Shown here one piece after another: positions 39,635-51,436 of a stretch of 64,000 nt of DNA. The stretch's first letter is position 1; every line of letters starts with the position of its first letter. The stretch is from Streptomyces cynarae (lineage in GTDB: Bacteria; Actinomycetota; Actinomycetes; Streptomycetales; Streptomycetaceae), in assembly GCF_025642135.1 (NCBI RefSeq), contig NZ_CP106793.1, forward strand, positions 2,959,001 to 3,023,000, written 5' to 3'. Made by a program: the position numbers and the translations under genes. The notes beneath the pieces are model-generated. The model saw only the letters and a program-made list of their open reading frames with translations, made no database searches and was not told the DNA's origin.

Positions 39635-39901
39635 GTGGCGAACATCAAGTCCCAGATCAAGCGGAACAAGACGAACGAGAAGGCGCGCCTGCGCAACAAG
39701 GCCGTCAAGTCCTCGCTCAAGACCGCGATCCGCAAGGCTCGCGAGGCCGCTGCCGCGGGCGACGTCGAGAAGGCCACCGAGCTCCAGCGCGCCGCCGCGC
39801 GTGCGCTCGACAAGGCCGTCTCGAAGGGCGTCATCCACAAGAACCAGGCCGCCAACAAGAAGTCGGCGCTGGCCACCAAGGTCACGACCCTCAAGGGCTG
39901 A
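39635..39901 (+). CDS. rpsT: 30S ribosomal protein S20
   Basis: Small, very basic, helical ribosomal protein of 88 residues binding 16S rRNA; the whole sequence from [18 protein letters not shown] to the C-terminus matches the family. GTG start. Monocistronic, divergent from lepA and followed by two hairpins. Confidence 0.98.
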   Translation: MANIKSQIKRNKTNEKARLRNKAVKSSLKTAIRKAREAAAAGDVEKATELQRAAARALDKAVSKGVIHKNQAANKKSALATKVTTLKG

Positions 39902-39982
39902 CCCTCCTTTTGATCTGAACTGATCCAACCGCCGGAAGGACCCAGAGCGGGCCCTCTCTCATCCGCTCCCGACCGGCACCCC

Positions 39983-40024
39983 GAGTCCGTACGCGGCCTG
40001 CGTTCGCCACGCGGGTACGGACTC
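39983..40024. terminator. Hairpin terminator after rpsT
   Basis: GAGTCCGTAC (39983-39992) pairs perfectly with GTACGGACTC (40015-40024); the stem extends with GCG/CGC inside. Confidence 0.7.
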
Positions 40025-40035
40025 ATCCGCTTGAA

Positions 40036-40088
40036 CCGAAGGCCCCGCCGCCCGTCCTCCCCCAGGCCGGAGCACGCGGGGCCTTCGG
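40036..40088. terminator. Second hairpin, probably bidirectional (rpsT/holA)
   Basis: CCGAAGGCCCCGC (40036-40048) and GCGGGGCCTTCGG (40076-40088): 13 perfect pairs with a 27-nt loop, between the convergent rpsT and holA genes. Confidence 0.7.
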
Positions 40089-40227
40089 CATGGGGAGCCG
40101 GTCGGGGTGGGGAGTCACGTCGGCGTGGGCAGCCGAAAGTGCCCCCACGCGGACCGCGCGGGAGCACAGGCTGGCATGAGGAGCCACGTCGGCACGGGAA
40201 ACCGCGCGTGGGTGGCCGCACTCCTCG

Positions 40228-41217
40228 CTATCCGCGCCCCCGGGACCGCGCCGCGCGGGCGATCGTCACCACGGCCTTCTCCAGCGCGTACTCCGGGTCG
40301 TCCCCGCCGCCCTTCACGCCCGCGTCCGCCTCGGCCACCGCGCGCAGCGCGACCGCGACCCCCTCCGGCGTCCAGCCCCGCATCTGCTGCCGGACCCGGT
40401 CGATCTTCCACGGCGGCATGCCCAGCTCCCGGGCGAGGTCCGCGGGGCGACCGCCCCGTGCCGAGGAGAGCTTCCCGATCGCCCGCACACCCTGCGCCAG
40501 CGCGCTCGTGATCATCACCGGCGCCACGCCTGTCGCCAACGACCACCTGAGCGCCTCAAGCGCCTCCGCCGCCCGCCCCTCGACCGCCCGGTCCGCGACC
40601 GTGAAGCTGGAGGCCTCGGCCCGCCCGGTGTAGTACCGCCCGACCACCGCCTCGTCGATCGTGCCCTCGACGTCCGCGGTGAGCTGCGCCACCGCGGACG
40701 CCAGCTCCCTCAGATCGCTGCCGATCGCGTCGACCAGCGCCTGGCACGCCTCGGGCGTCGCCGAACGCCCCAGCGAGCGGAACTCTCCGCGCACGAACGC
40801 CAGCCGGTCCGCGGGCTTCGTCATCTTCGGGCACGCCACCTCCCGGGCGCCCGCCTTGCGCGCGGCGTCGAGCAGGCCCTTGCCCTTGGCGCCGCCCGCG
40901 TGAAGCAGCACCAGGGTGATCTCCTCGGCGGGCGAGGAGAAGTACCCCTTGAGTTCCTTGATCGTGTCGGCTGAAAGATCCTGTGCGTTGCGTACGACCA
41001 CGACCTTGCGCTCGGCGAAGAGCGACGGGCTCGTCAGCTCGGCCAGTGTGCCGGGCTGCAACTGCTCCGCGGTCAGATCCCGTACGTCCGTGTCGGCGTC
41101 GGCGGCCCGGGCGGCTGCCACCACCTCCCGCACGGCACGGTCGAGCAGGAGGTCCTCCTGGCCCACGGCAAGGGTGACGGGGGCGAGGGGGTCGTCATTC
41201 GCAGTCTTCTTGGCCAT
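40228..41217 (-). CDS. holA: DNA polymerase III delta subunit
   Basis: Clamp-loader delta subunit, 329 residues, that opens the beta clamp at replication forks. AAA+-like N-terminal domain with VGQEDLLLDRAV and LFAERKVVVVRNAQDL, and a C-terminal collar helical domain with DLARELGMPPWKIDRVR. ATG 41217 begins MAKKTANDD; earlier in-frame starts lack support. Gene order next to rpsT is conserved. Confidence 0.93.
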   Translation of the reverse strand: MAKKTANDDPLAPVTLAVGQEDLLLDRAVREVVAAARAADADTDVRDLTAEQLQPGTLAELTSPSLFAERKVVVVRNAQDLSADTIKELKGYFSSPAEEITLVLLHAGGAKGKGLLDAARKAGAREVACPKMTKPADRLAFVRGEFRSLGRSATPEACQALVDAIGSDLRELASAVAQLTADVEGTIDEAVVGRYYTGRAEASSFTVADRAVEGRAAEALEALRWSLATGVAPVMITSALAQGVRAIGKLSSARGGRPADLARELGMPPWKIDRVRQQMRGWTPEGVAVALRAVAEADAGVKGGGDDPEYALEKAVVTIARAARSRGRG

Positions 41218-41283
41218 CACGGACAGGATCCCACGCGCCACTGACAACGGGTGCCCGCGGCCGCCGCCGCCTCGCCCGAAGGG

Positions 41284-41538
41284 TTACGGCTCCTCCCGCC
41301 AGCCGTCCCACTCCCCTGCGAAGGTGTCCAGCTCTTCCGGGTCGAGGAGTTGCTGCTCGTCCCGGAGGACCACCAGCCACTGCGCATCCTCGGCGTCGTC
41401 CTCGCCTGCGAGCGCGTCCCGGACGATCCGCGGCTCCTCTTCCAGCCCGAACCGCTCCACCAGCGCCTGCGCCGCCTCCTCCGCGGCATCACGGTCCGGC
41501 AGCACCAGCACATGTCTCACATCGCTCACGAGGCCCAT
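41284..41538 (-). CDS. Conserved small acidic protein, unknown function
   Basis: 84-residue acidic protein (MGLVSDVRHVLVLPDRDAAEE...). It reads as one small alpha/beta domain with a predicted beta-strand VRHVLVLP and a long helix AAEEAAQALVERFG; I saw no known catalytic motif. The size and pattern slightly recall RraB-like regulators of RNase E, which I cannot confirm. It lies between holA and nat on the same strand. Confidence 0.7.
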   Translation of the reverse strand: MGLVSDVRHVLVLPDRDAAEEAAQALVERFGLEEEPRIVRDALAGEDDAEDAQWLVVLRDEQQLLDPEELDTFAGEWDGWREEP

Positions 41539-41591
41539 TGTCGGGCACTGTCGACGCGACCAGAGACCCCGTCCGCTGCACCCGGTTCGGA

Positions 41592-42431
41592 TCAGCCGCT
41601 TCGGCCGGCCTCTCGCAGCGTGGGCGCCCGGTCCAGATCGATCCCGAACCGCTCCCGGTACACCTCCAGCACCTCCTTCTCATCCGCCAGTTCCGTCCCC
41701 TCCTTCCGCCCGTCCGGGGTCGTCACCGTCAGTCGGCTGCCGCTGAGCGTGATCCGCCCTCCGTCCTCCGTGACCCGCGAGCAGACCAGCGACCGCACGA
41801 AGTGCGACTCGGGCGACGTGCTGTGCCACCAGGCCCCGGCCCTGAAGTCCCCGAGCGCCCGCGGCCGCACCTCCAGCCGGTACTGCCGCCTGCCCTCCCG
41901 CATCACGTCCAGATCCTCGAACTCGGCCGAACCGCCGCCTCCGCGCGCGCCCGCCGCATCCGCCCCGGCCTCGACCACCCGGAACACCCCGCCCGGGTCC
42001 CGCTGCTCGCCCCGCTCCCGCAACGCCAACGGACAGTGGCTGTGCGCACCGAACCCGACGTCCGCCAGCCAGTCGCCTCCGTCCACCGTCCGTACCCGCA
42101 GCGCGAGATGGTCGTACGGAATCCCGAGCCGCCCCTCGTCGTCGTAGACCCGCCCGGCGAGCAGCGTGACATCGAAGCCGAGCGCGGCCAGCAACGCCCC
42201 GAACGCTCCGTTGAGTTCGTAGCAGAAGCCGCCCCTGCGCGCCCCCACGATCTTGTCCAGCAGCCGCTCCTCCTCCAGCACGATCTTCTCGCCGAGGTGG
42301 ATCGACAGGTTCTCGAACGGCACGGTCCTCAGATGGCGCAGATGCAGCTCGCGCAGCACATCGCCGGTGGGCCAGGCGGGCTGCTGCGCCCCGATCCTGC
42401 GGAGGTAGGCGTCGACCTGTGCGGAGTCCAT
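41592..42431 (-). CDS. nat: Arylamine N-acetyltransferase
   Basis: NAT-family enzyme of 279 residues transferring acyl groups from acyl-CoA to arylamines or related amines. The Cys-His-Asp triad is complete: Cys in RRGGFCYELNGAF near residue 69, His in IPYDHLALRV, and Asp in WLADVGFGAHS. It lies 4 bp from the comEC stop and shares its direction; whether the two are functionally linked is unknown. Confidence 0.92.
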   Translation of the reverse strand: MDSAQVDAYLRRIGAQQPAWPTGDVLRELHLRHLRTVPFENLSIHLGEKIVLEEERLLDKIVGARRGGFCYELNGAFGALLAALGFDVTLLAGRVYDDEGRLGIPYDHLALRVRTVDGGDWLADVGFGAHSHCPLALRERGEQRDPGGVFRVVEAGADAAGARGGGGSAEFEDLDVMREGRRQYRLEVRPRALGDFRAGAWWHSTSPESHFVRSLVCSRVTEDGGRITLSGSRLTVTTPDGRKEGTELADEKEVLEVYRERFGIDLDRAPTLREAGRSG

Positions 42432-42435
42432 GCCC

Positions 42436-44959
42436 TCAGTCTCTCGCGACGCTCAACCCCCCGCCCACCCCGACGACGGCGATCGCGCCGTCCTGGTCCG
42501 TACGCAGCACCAGCGCACCCTCGTCCCGCAGCGCCGCGATCGTGCTCGGCGCCGGATGACCGTAAGGGTTGTCCCTGCCGCACGAGATCAGCGCGAGCCG
42601 TGGTGCCACCCTGCGTATGAGCTCCGGGTCCTGGTAGGCCGACCCGTGATGGGCGACCTTGAGGACGTCCACGGGTCCCAGCTCCGCCCCGGCCGGCGAT
42701 CTCAGCAACTCCTGCTGGGCAGGTGGTTCGAGATCCCCGAGCAGCAGCAGGGTCAGCCCCGCCGACCGCACGAACAGCGCCACACTCGCGTCGTTCGGTC
42801 CGTCGGGGGATGGAGCGGGATCCGGGGGAGGCCACAACACCCGCCAGTCGAGCTGCCCGGTGCGGCGGCCCTCACCGGCGACGGCGCGCGTCACCGGAAT
42901 GTGCCGGGCGGCCGCCTGAGCGCGCACGAACGCAGCCTGGTCCGGTGGTTCGTCGAACCCGGTCGTCTCGATCGCCCCCACCGCACGCCCACGCAGCACT
43001 CCCGGGAGCCCCGCCACATGGTCGGCGTGGAAGTGGGTCAGCACGAGGAGCGCGACCCGGCTGACGCCGAGCACGGTCAGACACCGGTCGACCAGCGCCG
43101 GATCGGGCCCCGCGTCCACGACCACCGCCGTGCCCTCGCCCGCCGCCAGCACGGTCGCATCACCCTGCCCCACGTCACACATCGCGAACCGCCAGCCCGG
43201 CGGCGGCCACCCGGTGATCACCCGGGTCAGAGGCGGCGGCTGCACCACCACGAGCAGCAGCACCACGGCGCAGGCACCAATCAGCCAGGGGTGTCTCAGC
43301 AGCCGCCGGCAGACGAGCAGAGCCATCGCCGTCACGGCTGCCAGCAGCAGCGCCCCCGTCCAGCTGCCGGGCCAGTCCACCGCGCCGCCCGGCAACGACG
43401 CCCCGGTGCGCGCGATGCCGGCGATCCACCCGGCCGCCAACCCGCGCACCACGCCAGCGCCTTGGCGACCGGCAGAGCCACCGGAGCCACCGCGAGTGCA
43501 GCGAACCCCAGCAGCGTGGCCGGTGCCACCGCGAACTCCGCGAGCAGGTTGCAGGGCACCGCGACCAAGCTCACCCGCGCCGACAGCACCGCGACGACCG
43601 GTGCGCACAGCGCCTGGGCGGCGGCCGCGGCGGCCAGCGCCTCGGCGAGCCTCGGCGGCACCCGGCGCTGCCGCAACTCCGCGCTCCAGCGCGGGGCGAC
43701 CGTCAGCAGCGCCCCGGTGGCCAGCACCGACAGCAGGAAGCCGTAGCCCCGCGCGAGCCAGGGGTCGTACAGCACCAGCAGCAGGACCGCGGCGGCCAGC
43801 GCGGGAAGCAGGGATCTGCGGCGCCCGGTGGCGAGCGCGAGCAGCGCGATCGCCCCGCAGGCCGCGGCCGCGCAGCACGCTCGGGTCGGGCCGCACACGA
43901 CCACGAAGCCGAGGGTGAGCACGCCGCCCAGCAGCGCCGTGCCCCGCAGCGGGATGCCGAGCAGTGGTGCGAGTCCTCGGCGCTCGACGCGCTGCGCCAG
44001 TCCGGCCGGGCCGATGAACAGGGCCAGCAGAAGCGTGAAATTGCCTCCGCTCACGGCCAGCAGATGCGTGAGATCCGTCTCCTTGAAGGCGTCGTCCAGC
44101 TCCGGAGTGACTCGTGAGGTGTCGCCCACGACCAGCCCCGGCAGCAGCGCCCGCGCGTCCGGGCCGAGCCCCTCGGTCGCCTCCCGCAGTCCCGCGCGCA
44201 ACCGCCCCGCCCATCGCTGCGCCGTCGACGGCTCGCCCACGACGTCGGGTGGTCCCCCGCCCCGGACACGCACCACGGCGGCGACGCGGTCACCTCCGGT
44301 CAGCGGGGGTGCCAGCCTGCCCGCCACGCGCACCCGCGTCGAGGGCAGCAGCGCCAGCCACGGCCACCGCCCGGGCTCCACCCCGCGGGTGCGCGGATCG
44401 ACGACCAGGAGCACGGGAGTCCGCGTCGCCACCACGGTCCCGTCGTCCTTCGTCAGGCGCCGCATCTCGCCGTCGAGCAGGACGGCGGTGGCCGTGGCGT
44501 GATCGCCCTTGATCCTGGGCCGGGTGAGCCGTGGATCGGAGGTGACCTCGATCTCCGCGGTCACCTCGGCGTACTGACGCGCGAGCGTGGGAACCGGCCC
44601 CCGTCGCAGATCCGCGCCATGGAGCCCGGCGGAGGCGGCGGCAGCGGCGACACACAGCAGCACGGCGGCGACCGACACCGCCGACCGCGAGGCCCCGGCC
44701 CGAAGCCGGCCGCCGGCGCCTTCCTCCGCAGCACCAACAGCCCACCGGCCGCGGCAAGACAGCCGACGGTCACACCGACGACCCAGGCGGCCGGCGCGTC
44801 CGGAGCCCACGCCGCCGCGCCCCAGGCCCCCAACGCGGGCCCCACCAGCCGGAGATCCGCCGGCCCCTCCTGCCGGGGATGGGGATCACCCAGCGGACTG
44901 CGGACATCCCCCGGTGGCGCCTTCGGCCCGTCCGTGCCGGGTTGCTTCGGCGGCCTCAT
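42436..44959 (-). pseudogene. comEC: ComEC/Rec2 DNA-uptake channel, frameshifted twice
   Basis: Membrane channel protein of about 840 residues spread over three frames. It starts at ATG 44959, overlapping the comEA stop. Segment 1 (MRPPKQPGTDG..., two hydrophobic stretches) joins segment 2 if one base is restored near 44693-44696; segment 2 is the competence domain with DARALLPGLVVGDTS and HLLAVSGGNFTLLLAL. Segment 2 joins segment 3 if one G is restored at 43441-43443; segment 3 is the MBL domain with DVGQGDAT and THFHADHVAG. Both breaks are one-base deletions in G/C runs, so I treat the gene as probably intact in the organism. Confidence 0.88.
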
Positions 44960-46050
44960 GGCCGTACGAGGTTCCGCAGGTCGGCGAAACGGCGTGCGCC
45001 GATGCCGTTGACCTGCCGTAGTTCGTCGACCGAGCGGAAACCGCCGTGCTGGGACCGGTAGTCGACGATGTGCTGGGCCAGCACGGGCCCCACCCCGGGC
45101 AGCGCGTCGAGTTGGTCCACCGTCGCGGTGCTGAGGGAGACCGGGGTGCCGGGAGCGGCCGATCCGCCGGCCGCCGGGAGGGCCGGGCCGGTGCCCGGCG
45201 CCGGGGCCGGGCCGCCCACCACGATCTGCTCGCCGTCCACCAGGAGGCGTGCGCGGTTGAGGCCGTCGGTGTCGGTGCCCGGGCGCACTCCGCCCGCCGC
45301 CCGCAGGGCGTCCGCCACCCGTGACCCGGCCGGCAGCCTCTGCAGCCCGGGGTTGCGCACCTTGCCGCCGACGTCCACCACCACGGCAGCCCCCGTCCCC
45401 GCTCCGGTGCCGCCTGTCGCCTGCGGTCCCGTCGCCTGCGGTCCCGTCGAGGCGCTCGCCTCAGCCGAACGTTTGGCTCCCGCCGTCCCGTAGGGCGCCG
45501 CCGCCCGCACCACCTCGGGCGCCCGCACCGGCTCGGTCCGGCCCGTCCAGAAGTGCTGCGCCGCGAAAACCACGGCCACCAGCAGGAGTACGCCCAGCGC
45601 GGCCACGCTCCTCCGCTCCAGCCCGCACCTGGCCTGCAGCCACAGCGGCATCCGTTCGCGCAGTGCCGGGACGACCCGCTCCCGCCAGGCGCCGCCCGTC
45701 GCGGCGGGCTCAAGTGCGTCCACGTCGCCGACCACGGCCGGTCCGCTCGGCCGGGCGATCCCGCTCCCCGCCGACGTGCCCGACCGTGACTCCCCGACGT
45801 CCCGGTCCGCCCTCGGCGGGCCGTTTCCCCATGCCTGTCGTTCCGTTGCTCCTTCGGCGAAGCGTGCCTCCGCGCGTTCGGCGAAGAGAGTCTCCGCACG
45901 CAGGCGCAGCACGTCAGCAGCCGAGGCCTGGTGTCGTCGGGCGTGCGCCCGCGGATGCCGCGGACGGTGGTGGGCGCGGCCGTCGGAGCCGGGGCCGCGG
46001 CCGGGACCGCTTGTGGGAGCGGTGGTGCGTGAACGTGATCGAAGTGCCAT
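44956..46050 (-). CDS. comEA: ComEA-like DNA-binding membrane protein
   Basis: Predicted type II membrane protein of 364 residues. It has a long R/A/E-rich cytoplasmic N-terminus (about 1-145), one transmembrane helix (about 150-166, AALGVLLLVAVVFAAQHFW), an SLBB domain (about 220-275, VVVDVGGKVRNPGLQRLPAGSRV), an A/P/G-rich linker, and a C-terminal helix-hairpin-helix domain (LDALPGVGPVLAQHIVDYR). It is the partner of ComEC, with which it overlaps by 4 bp. Natural competence is not established in Streptomyces, so its role is open. Confidence 0.92.
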   Translation of the reverse strand: MALRSRSRTTAPTSGPGRGPGSDGRAHHRPRHPRAHARRHQASAADVLRLRAETLFAERAEARFAEGATERQAWGNGPPRADRDVGESRSGTSAGSGIARPSGPAVVGDVDALEPAATGGAWRERVVPALRERMPLWLQARCGLERRSVAALGVLLLVAVVFAAQHFWTGRTEPVRAPEVVRAAAPYGTAGAKRSAEASASTGPQATGPQATGGTGAGTGAAVVVDVGGKVRNPGLQRLPAGSRVADALRAAGGVRPGTDTDGLNRARLLVDGEQIVVGGPAPAPGTGPALPAAGGSAAPGTPVSLSTATVDQLDALPGVGPVLAQHIVDYRSQHGGFRSVDELRQVNGIGARRFADLRNLVRP

Positions 46051-46178
46051 GCGCCGAGGATCGGGCAGATCGCCGACCTGGCGATGATCTTGGTCAATTC
46101 CCGGGGATTACTGCTCAGTTGTGGATAACTCCGTCACCCACATGAGTCACCATCGCCCCAGGTCCCGGTGTGACCCCC

Positions 46179-47024
46179 TCACCGAGGCGACACCACGGCC
46201 CCCAGCAGACCCGGTCCCGTGTGCGCCCCGATCACCGCCCCGACCTCGCTCACATGCAGGTCGGCCAGCCCGGGTACCCGTGCGCGCAGGCGGTCGGCGA
46301 GCGCCGACGCCCTTTCGGGAGCGGCGAGATGGTGGACCGCGATGTCGACCTGTCCGTTGCCGGCGCGCTCGGCGACGATCTCCTCCAGGCGGGCGATGGC
46401 CTTGGACGCCGTACGCACCTTCTCCAGCAACTCGATACGGCCGCCGTTCAGCTGCAGGAGCGGCTTGACCGCGAGCGCCGAGCCGAGCAGCGCCTGCGCG
46501 GCGCCGATCCGGCCGCCGCGCCGCAGATAGTCCAGGGTGTCGACGTAGAAGTACGCGGAGGTGTCCGCGGCCCGCTTCTCGGCCGCCGTGACGGCGTCGT
46601 CGACCGTGCCACCCGCCTCCGCGGCCTGAGCGGCGGCCAGCGCGCAGAAGCCGAGGGCCATCGCGACCATCCCGGTGTCGACCACGCGCACCGGCACGGG
46701 AGCCTGGCGCCCGGCGAGCACCGCGGCGTCGTACGTGCCGGAGAACTCGGAGGACAGGTGCAGCGAGACGATGTCGGTCGCCCCCGTCGCGGCGACCTTG
46801 CGGTAGGTGTCCGCGAACAGCTCGGGGCTGGGCCGGGACGTGGTGACGGGCCGTCGCTTCTGCAGGGCCTGGGCCAGGGAACGGGCGGAGATCTCGGTGC
46901 CCTCTTCGAGTGCCTGGTCGCCGAGGACCACGGTCAGGGGCACCGCGGTGATGCCGTGGCGCTCCATCGTCCGCGGCGGCAGGTAGGCCGTTGAATCGGT
47001 GACGATCGCGACATGGCGGGACAT
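46179..47024 (-). CDS. DegV-family fatty-acid-binding protein
   Basis: EDD-fold protein of 281 residues, related to FakB proteins that present fatty acids to a kinase. It has VAIVTDSTAYLP at the start, VTTSRPSPELF, VSLHLSSEFSGTYDAA, and RIGAAQALLGSALAVKPLLQLNGG. Start ATG 47024. A specific lipid ligand cannot be read from sequence. It lies 128 bp upstream of comEA. Confidence 0.92.
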   Translation of the reverse strand: MSRHVAIVTDSTAYLPPRTMERHGITAVPLTVVLGDQALEEGTEISARSLAQALQKRRPVTTSRPSPELFADTYRKVAATGATDIVSLHLSSEFSGTYDAAVLAGRQAPVPVRVVDTGMVAMALGFCALAAAQAAEAGGTVDDAVTAAEKRAADTSAYFYVDTLDYLRRGGRIGAAQALLGSALAVKPLLQLNGGRIELLEKVRTASKAIARLEEIVAERAGNGQVDIAVHHLAAPERASALADRLRARVPGLADLHVSEVGAVIGAHTGPGLLGAVVSPR

Positions 47025-47096
47025 GAGCTGGAGGTTACCTGCCGGAACGCGCCGGTGGCAGACCGACCCCGCCGACCTGGACGGTCCGAGGAGGGA

Positions 47097-47831
47097 TCAT
47101 CGGGTGCTCTCGGGGCGGGGCTTCCTCTGCCAGGGGTACACGGGCCGCTGGGTGCGCGCGCCGAGCGCCGGCCGGGTCTGCTCCCGCGCCGTACGCGACT
47201 CGGGTGTCTCCGGCCAGGTCTGCGAGGAGGCCGCATCCTCCGGCCCCGGCGCCTCGGGCCAGGACGGGGTGGACCCCGTCGGCTGCTCTCTGGTCCAGTG
47301 GCGCAGGGCGCCCGCCTCCACGTCGATCTGGGCGCTCAGCGCGTCCAGGTCGTCGTCCGCGAACCGACGTGCCCTGTCATGGGCGGCCCAGCGCAGCGAG
47401 TCCGCCGACCGGGTGACGCGCTCGGTCCGTTCGCGCAGCTCGGGCAGTCGGGAGACCAGCGCCTGGCGGTCCGGCTCCGCCTCCAGGCGCCGCAGCTCGG
47501 CGTCCAGTTCGTGTCCGTGCGCGCTGAGGCGCTTGAACAGGCCCAGCGCCTCCTTCAGCGACTCGTCCTCGGTGACGCCCGCGTGGAGGGCGTCCTGAGT
47601 TGCGCGCATCGAGGTGCGCAGCCTCAGCCGCAGCTCGGCGAGTTCACCCGCCGGACCGGGCTGGGTGAGGGTCCTGGCGCGCAGGGTGGTGTCCTCCACT
47701 GTGCGCCGGGCCTGTGCGATCGTCCGGTCCACGCCGCGTTTCGCCGCGCCGACCGCCTTCACCGTCGCATACACGCCGAGGACGAGGCACAGCACGAACA
47801 GGAGCGCGATGACGGTCAGAACGGCTTCCAC
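47097..47831 (-). CDS. Membrane-anchored coiled-coil protein
   Basis: 244 residues. The GTG at 47831 is preceded by GGAGGAG. It has one N-terminal transmembrane helix (VEAVLTVIALLFVLCLVLGVY) and then a long heptad-rich helix (about 25-185, many L/R/E/A), ending in a P/S/T-rich tail. Not recognised beyond being an actinobacterial hypothetical. The layout suggests a cytoplasmic coiled-coil tethered to the membrane; no enzymatic motif. Confidence 0.78.
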   Translation of the reverse strand: MEAVLTVIALLFVLCLVLGVYATVKAVGAAKRGVDRTIAQARRTVEDTTLRARTLTQPGPAGELAELRLRLRTSMRATQDALHAGVTEDESLKEALGLFKRLSAHGHELDAELRRLEAEPDRQALVSRLPELRERTERVTRSADSLRWAAHDRARRFADDDLDALSAQIDVEAGALRHWTREQPTGSTPSWPEAPGPEDAASSQTWPETPESRTAREQTRPALGARTQRPVYPWQRKPRPESTR

Positions 47832-47888
47832 AACGCTCCTCCTCCGGTCGGCCGGGCGGCTGCTCACCGCTCTTCCACGGTAAACGCA

Positions 47889-47931
47889 ACGGGCAGGCCC
47901 AGGGTTCCGGAAGAACCCCGAACCTGCCCGT
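47889..47931 (-). terminator. Hairpin terminator after leuS
   Basis: ACGGGCAGG (47889-47897) pairs with CCTGCCCGT (47923-47931), with an inner GGGTT/AACCC pairing; about 50 bp past the leuS stop. Confidence 0.65.
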
Positions 47932-47980
47932 AGGGGACTACCCCGACAAGGGCGGCACCGGTTGCCCGGAGCGACGGCCG

Positions 47981-50860
<2,880 letters not shown>

Positions 50861-50900
50861 GATCCTCAAAGCTCCATAGATCGTCTCTGCCAGCGGAAAT

Positions 50901-50926
50901 GAAAAAGCCCCTCGCACAGGAGGGGT
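50901..50926 (-). terminator. Attenuator terminator before leuS
   Basis: On the minus strand CCCCTC-N6-GAGGGG is followed by C and then TTTTT, a textbook intrinsic terminator, rare in this G+C-rich DNA. It ends about 40 bp before the leuS ATG, so it would stop transcription unless prevented. Confidence 0.85.
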
Positions 50927-50939
50927 CGCCGCGCCGATT

Positions 50940-50967
50940 CCGACCATCGGATTCGCCCGGTGGTCGG
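50940..50967 (-). promoter_or_regulatory. Upstream hairpin of leuS attenuator
   Basis: CCGACCA-N14-TGGTCGG with perfect 7-bp arms, located between the leader peptide stop and the terminator. It could be the pause or competing structure in the attenuation switch. Confidence 0.7.
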
Positions 50968-50973
50968 GACTGA

Positions 50974-51012
50974 TCAGCGCGGCTCGCTAAGCAGAAGGCG
51001 TACGGCACGCAT
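50974..51012 (-). CDS. leuS leader peptide [12 protein letters not shown]
   Basis: A 12-codon ORF containing three consecutive leucine codons CTT CTG CTT; CTT is a rare codon in DNA of this composition. A TACCCT -10-like box lies 6 bp before the ATG, so the mRNA may be leaderless. It is followed by two hairpins, the second an intrinsic terminator, then leuS. Ribosome stalling at Leu codons when charged tRNA-Leu is scarce would favour antitermination. Seen in sequence; mechanism inferred from amino-acid biosynthetic attenuators. Confidence 0.82.
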   Translation of the reverse strand: MRAVRLLLSEPR

Positions 51013-51018
51013 GGCGTC

Positions 51019-51024
51019 AGGGTA
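51019..51024 (-). promoter_or_regulatory. Candidate -10 box for leuS leader
   Basis: TACCCT on the minus strand, 6 bp before the leader-peptide ATG. No good -35 match was found. Confidence 0.4.
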
Positions 51025-51089
51025 CCGCAGCGCCCGAGCGCACCGCGACGGGCCACCGGAGGCACCGCGGGAGCGCACCCGGGGCGACC

Positions 51090-51188
51090 GGGAGCCGACC
51101 CGGGCCGACCCGGATCAGACGCGGACCCCACCCGGATCGGACGCGGACCCGACACGGACCCGGCTCGGACCCGGCTCGGACCCGACTC
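51090..51188. repeat. Degenerate GGACCCGGCTC-type microrepeats
   Basis: Several 11-13-bp units (GGACCCGGCTC, GGACCCGACAC, GGATCGGACGC) run in tandem between leuS and the cytochrome-like gene. The rest of the 51190-51436 gap is A+T-richer, including AAATATTACTTCGCGTAAC near 51280-51300, and probably carries the promoter of the next gene. Confidence 0.5.
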
Positions 51189-51436
51189 TGAGCGAACCGG
51201 ATGAACCCAACACCGATCGCAGCCGTACTCAGACATCGACGGTCAGGTGGCGAACGTCACGAAAGGCTGAATCGAGTTCAAATATTACTTCGCGTAACAG
51301 CAGCTAATCGGACATCGCAGCCACGCCGTCGCCCTTTGATAACAGCGCAATAACTGAAACCACGTACCGCTCGGTTTGGAGCCACCTAGAGTGCGGCAGC
51401 GGGACCGCCTTCCCGAAACTGTTCGGAGTTGCCCCC

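Noticed and set aside
42436..44959. Programmed frameshifting in comEC
   Set aside because: No slippery heptamer with a downstream structure was seen at either break, and four other genes in the window show the same one-base G/C-run deletions.
50861..51012. T-box riboswitch before leuS
   Set aside because: No T-box antiterminator sequence or specifier stem was recognised; a short Leu-rich ORF with a terminator explains the region better.
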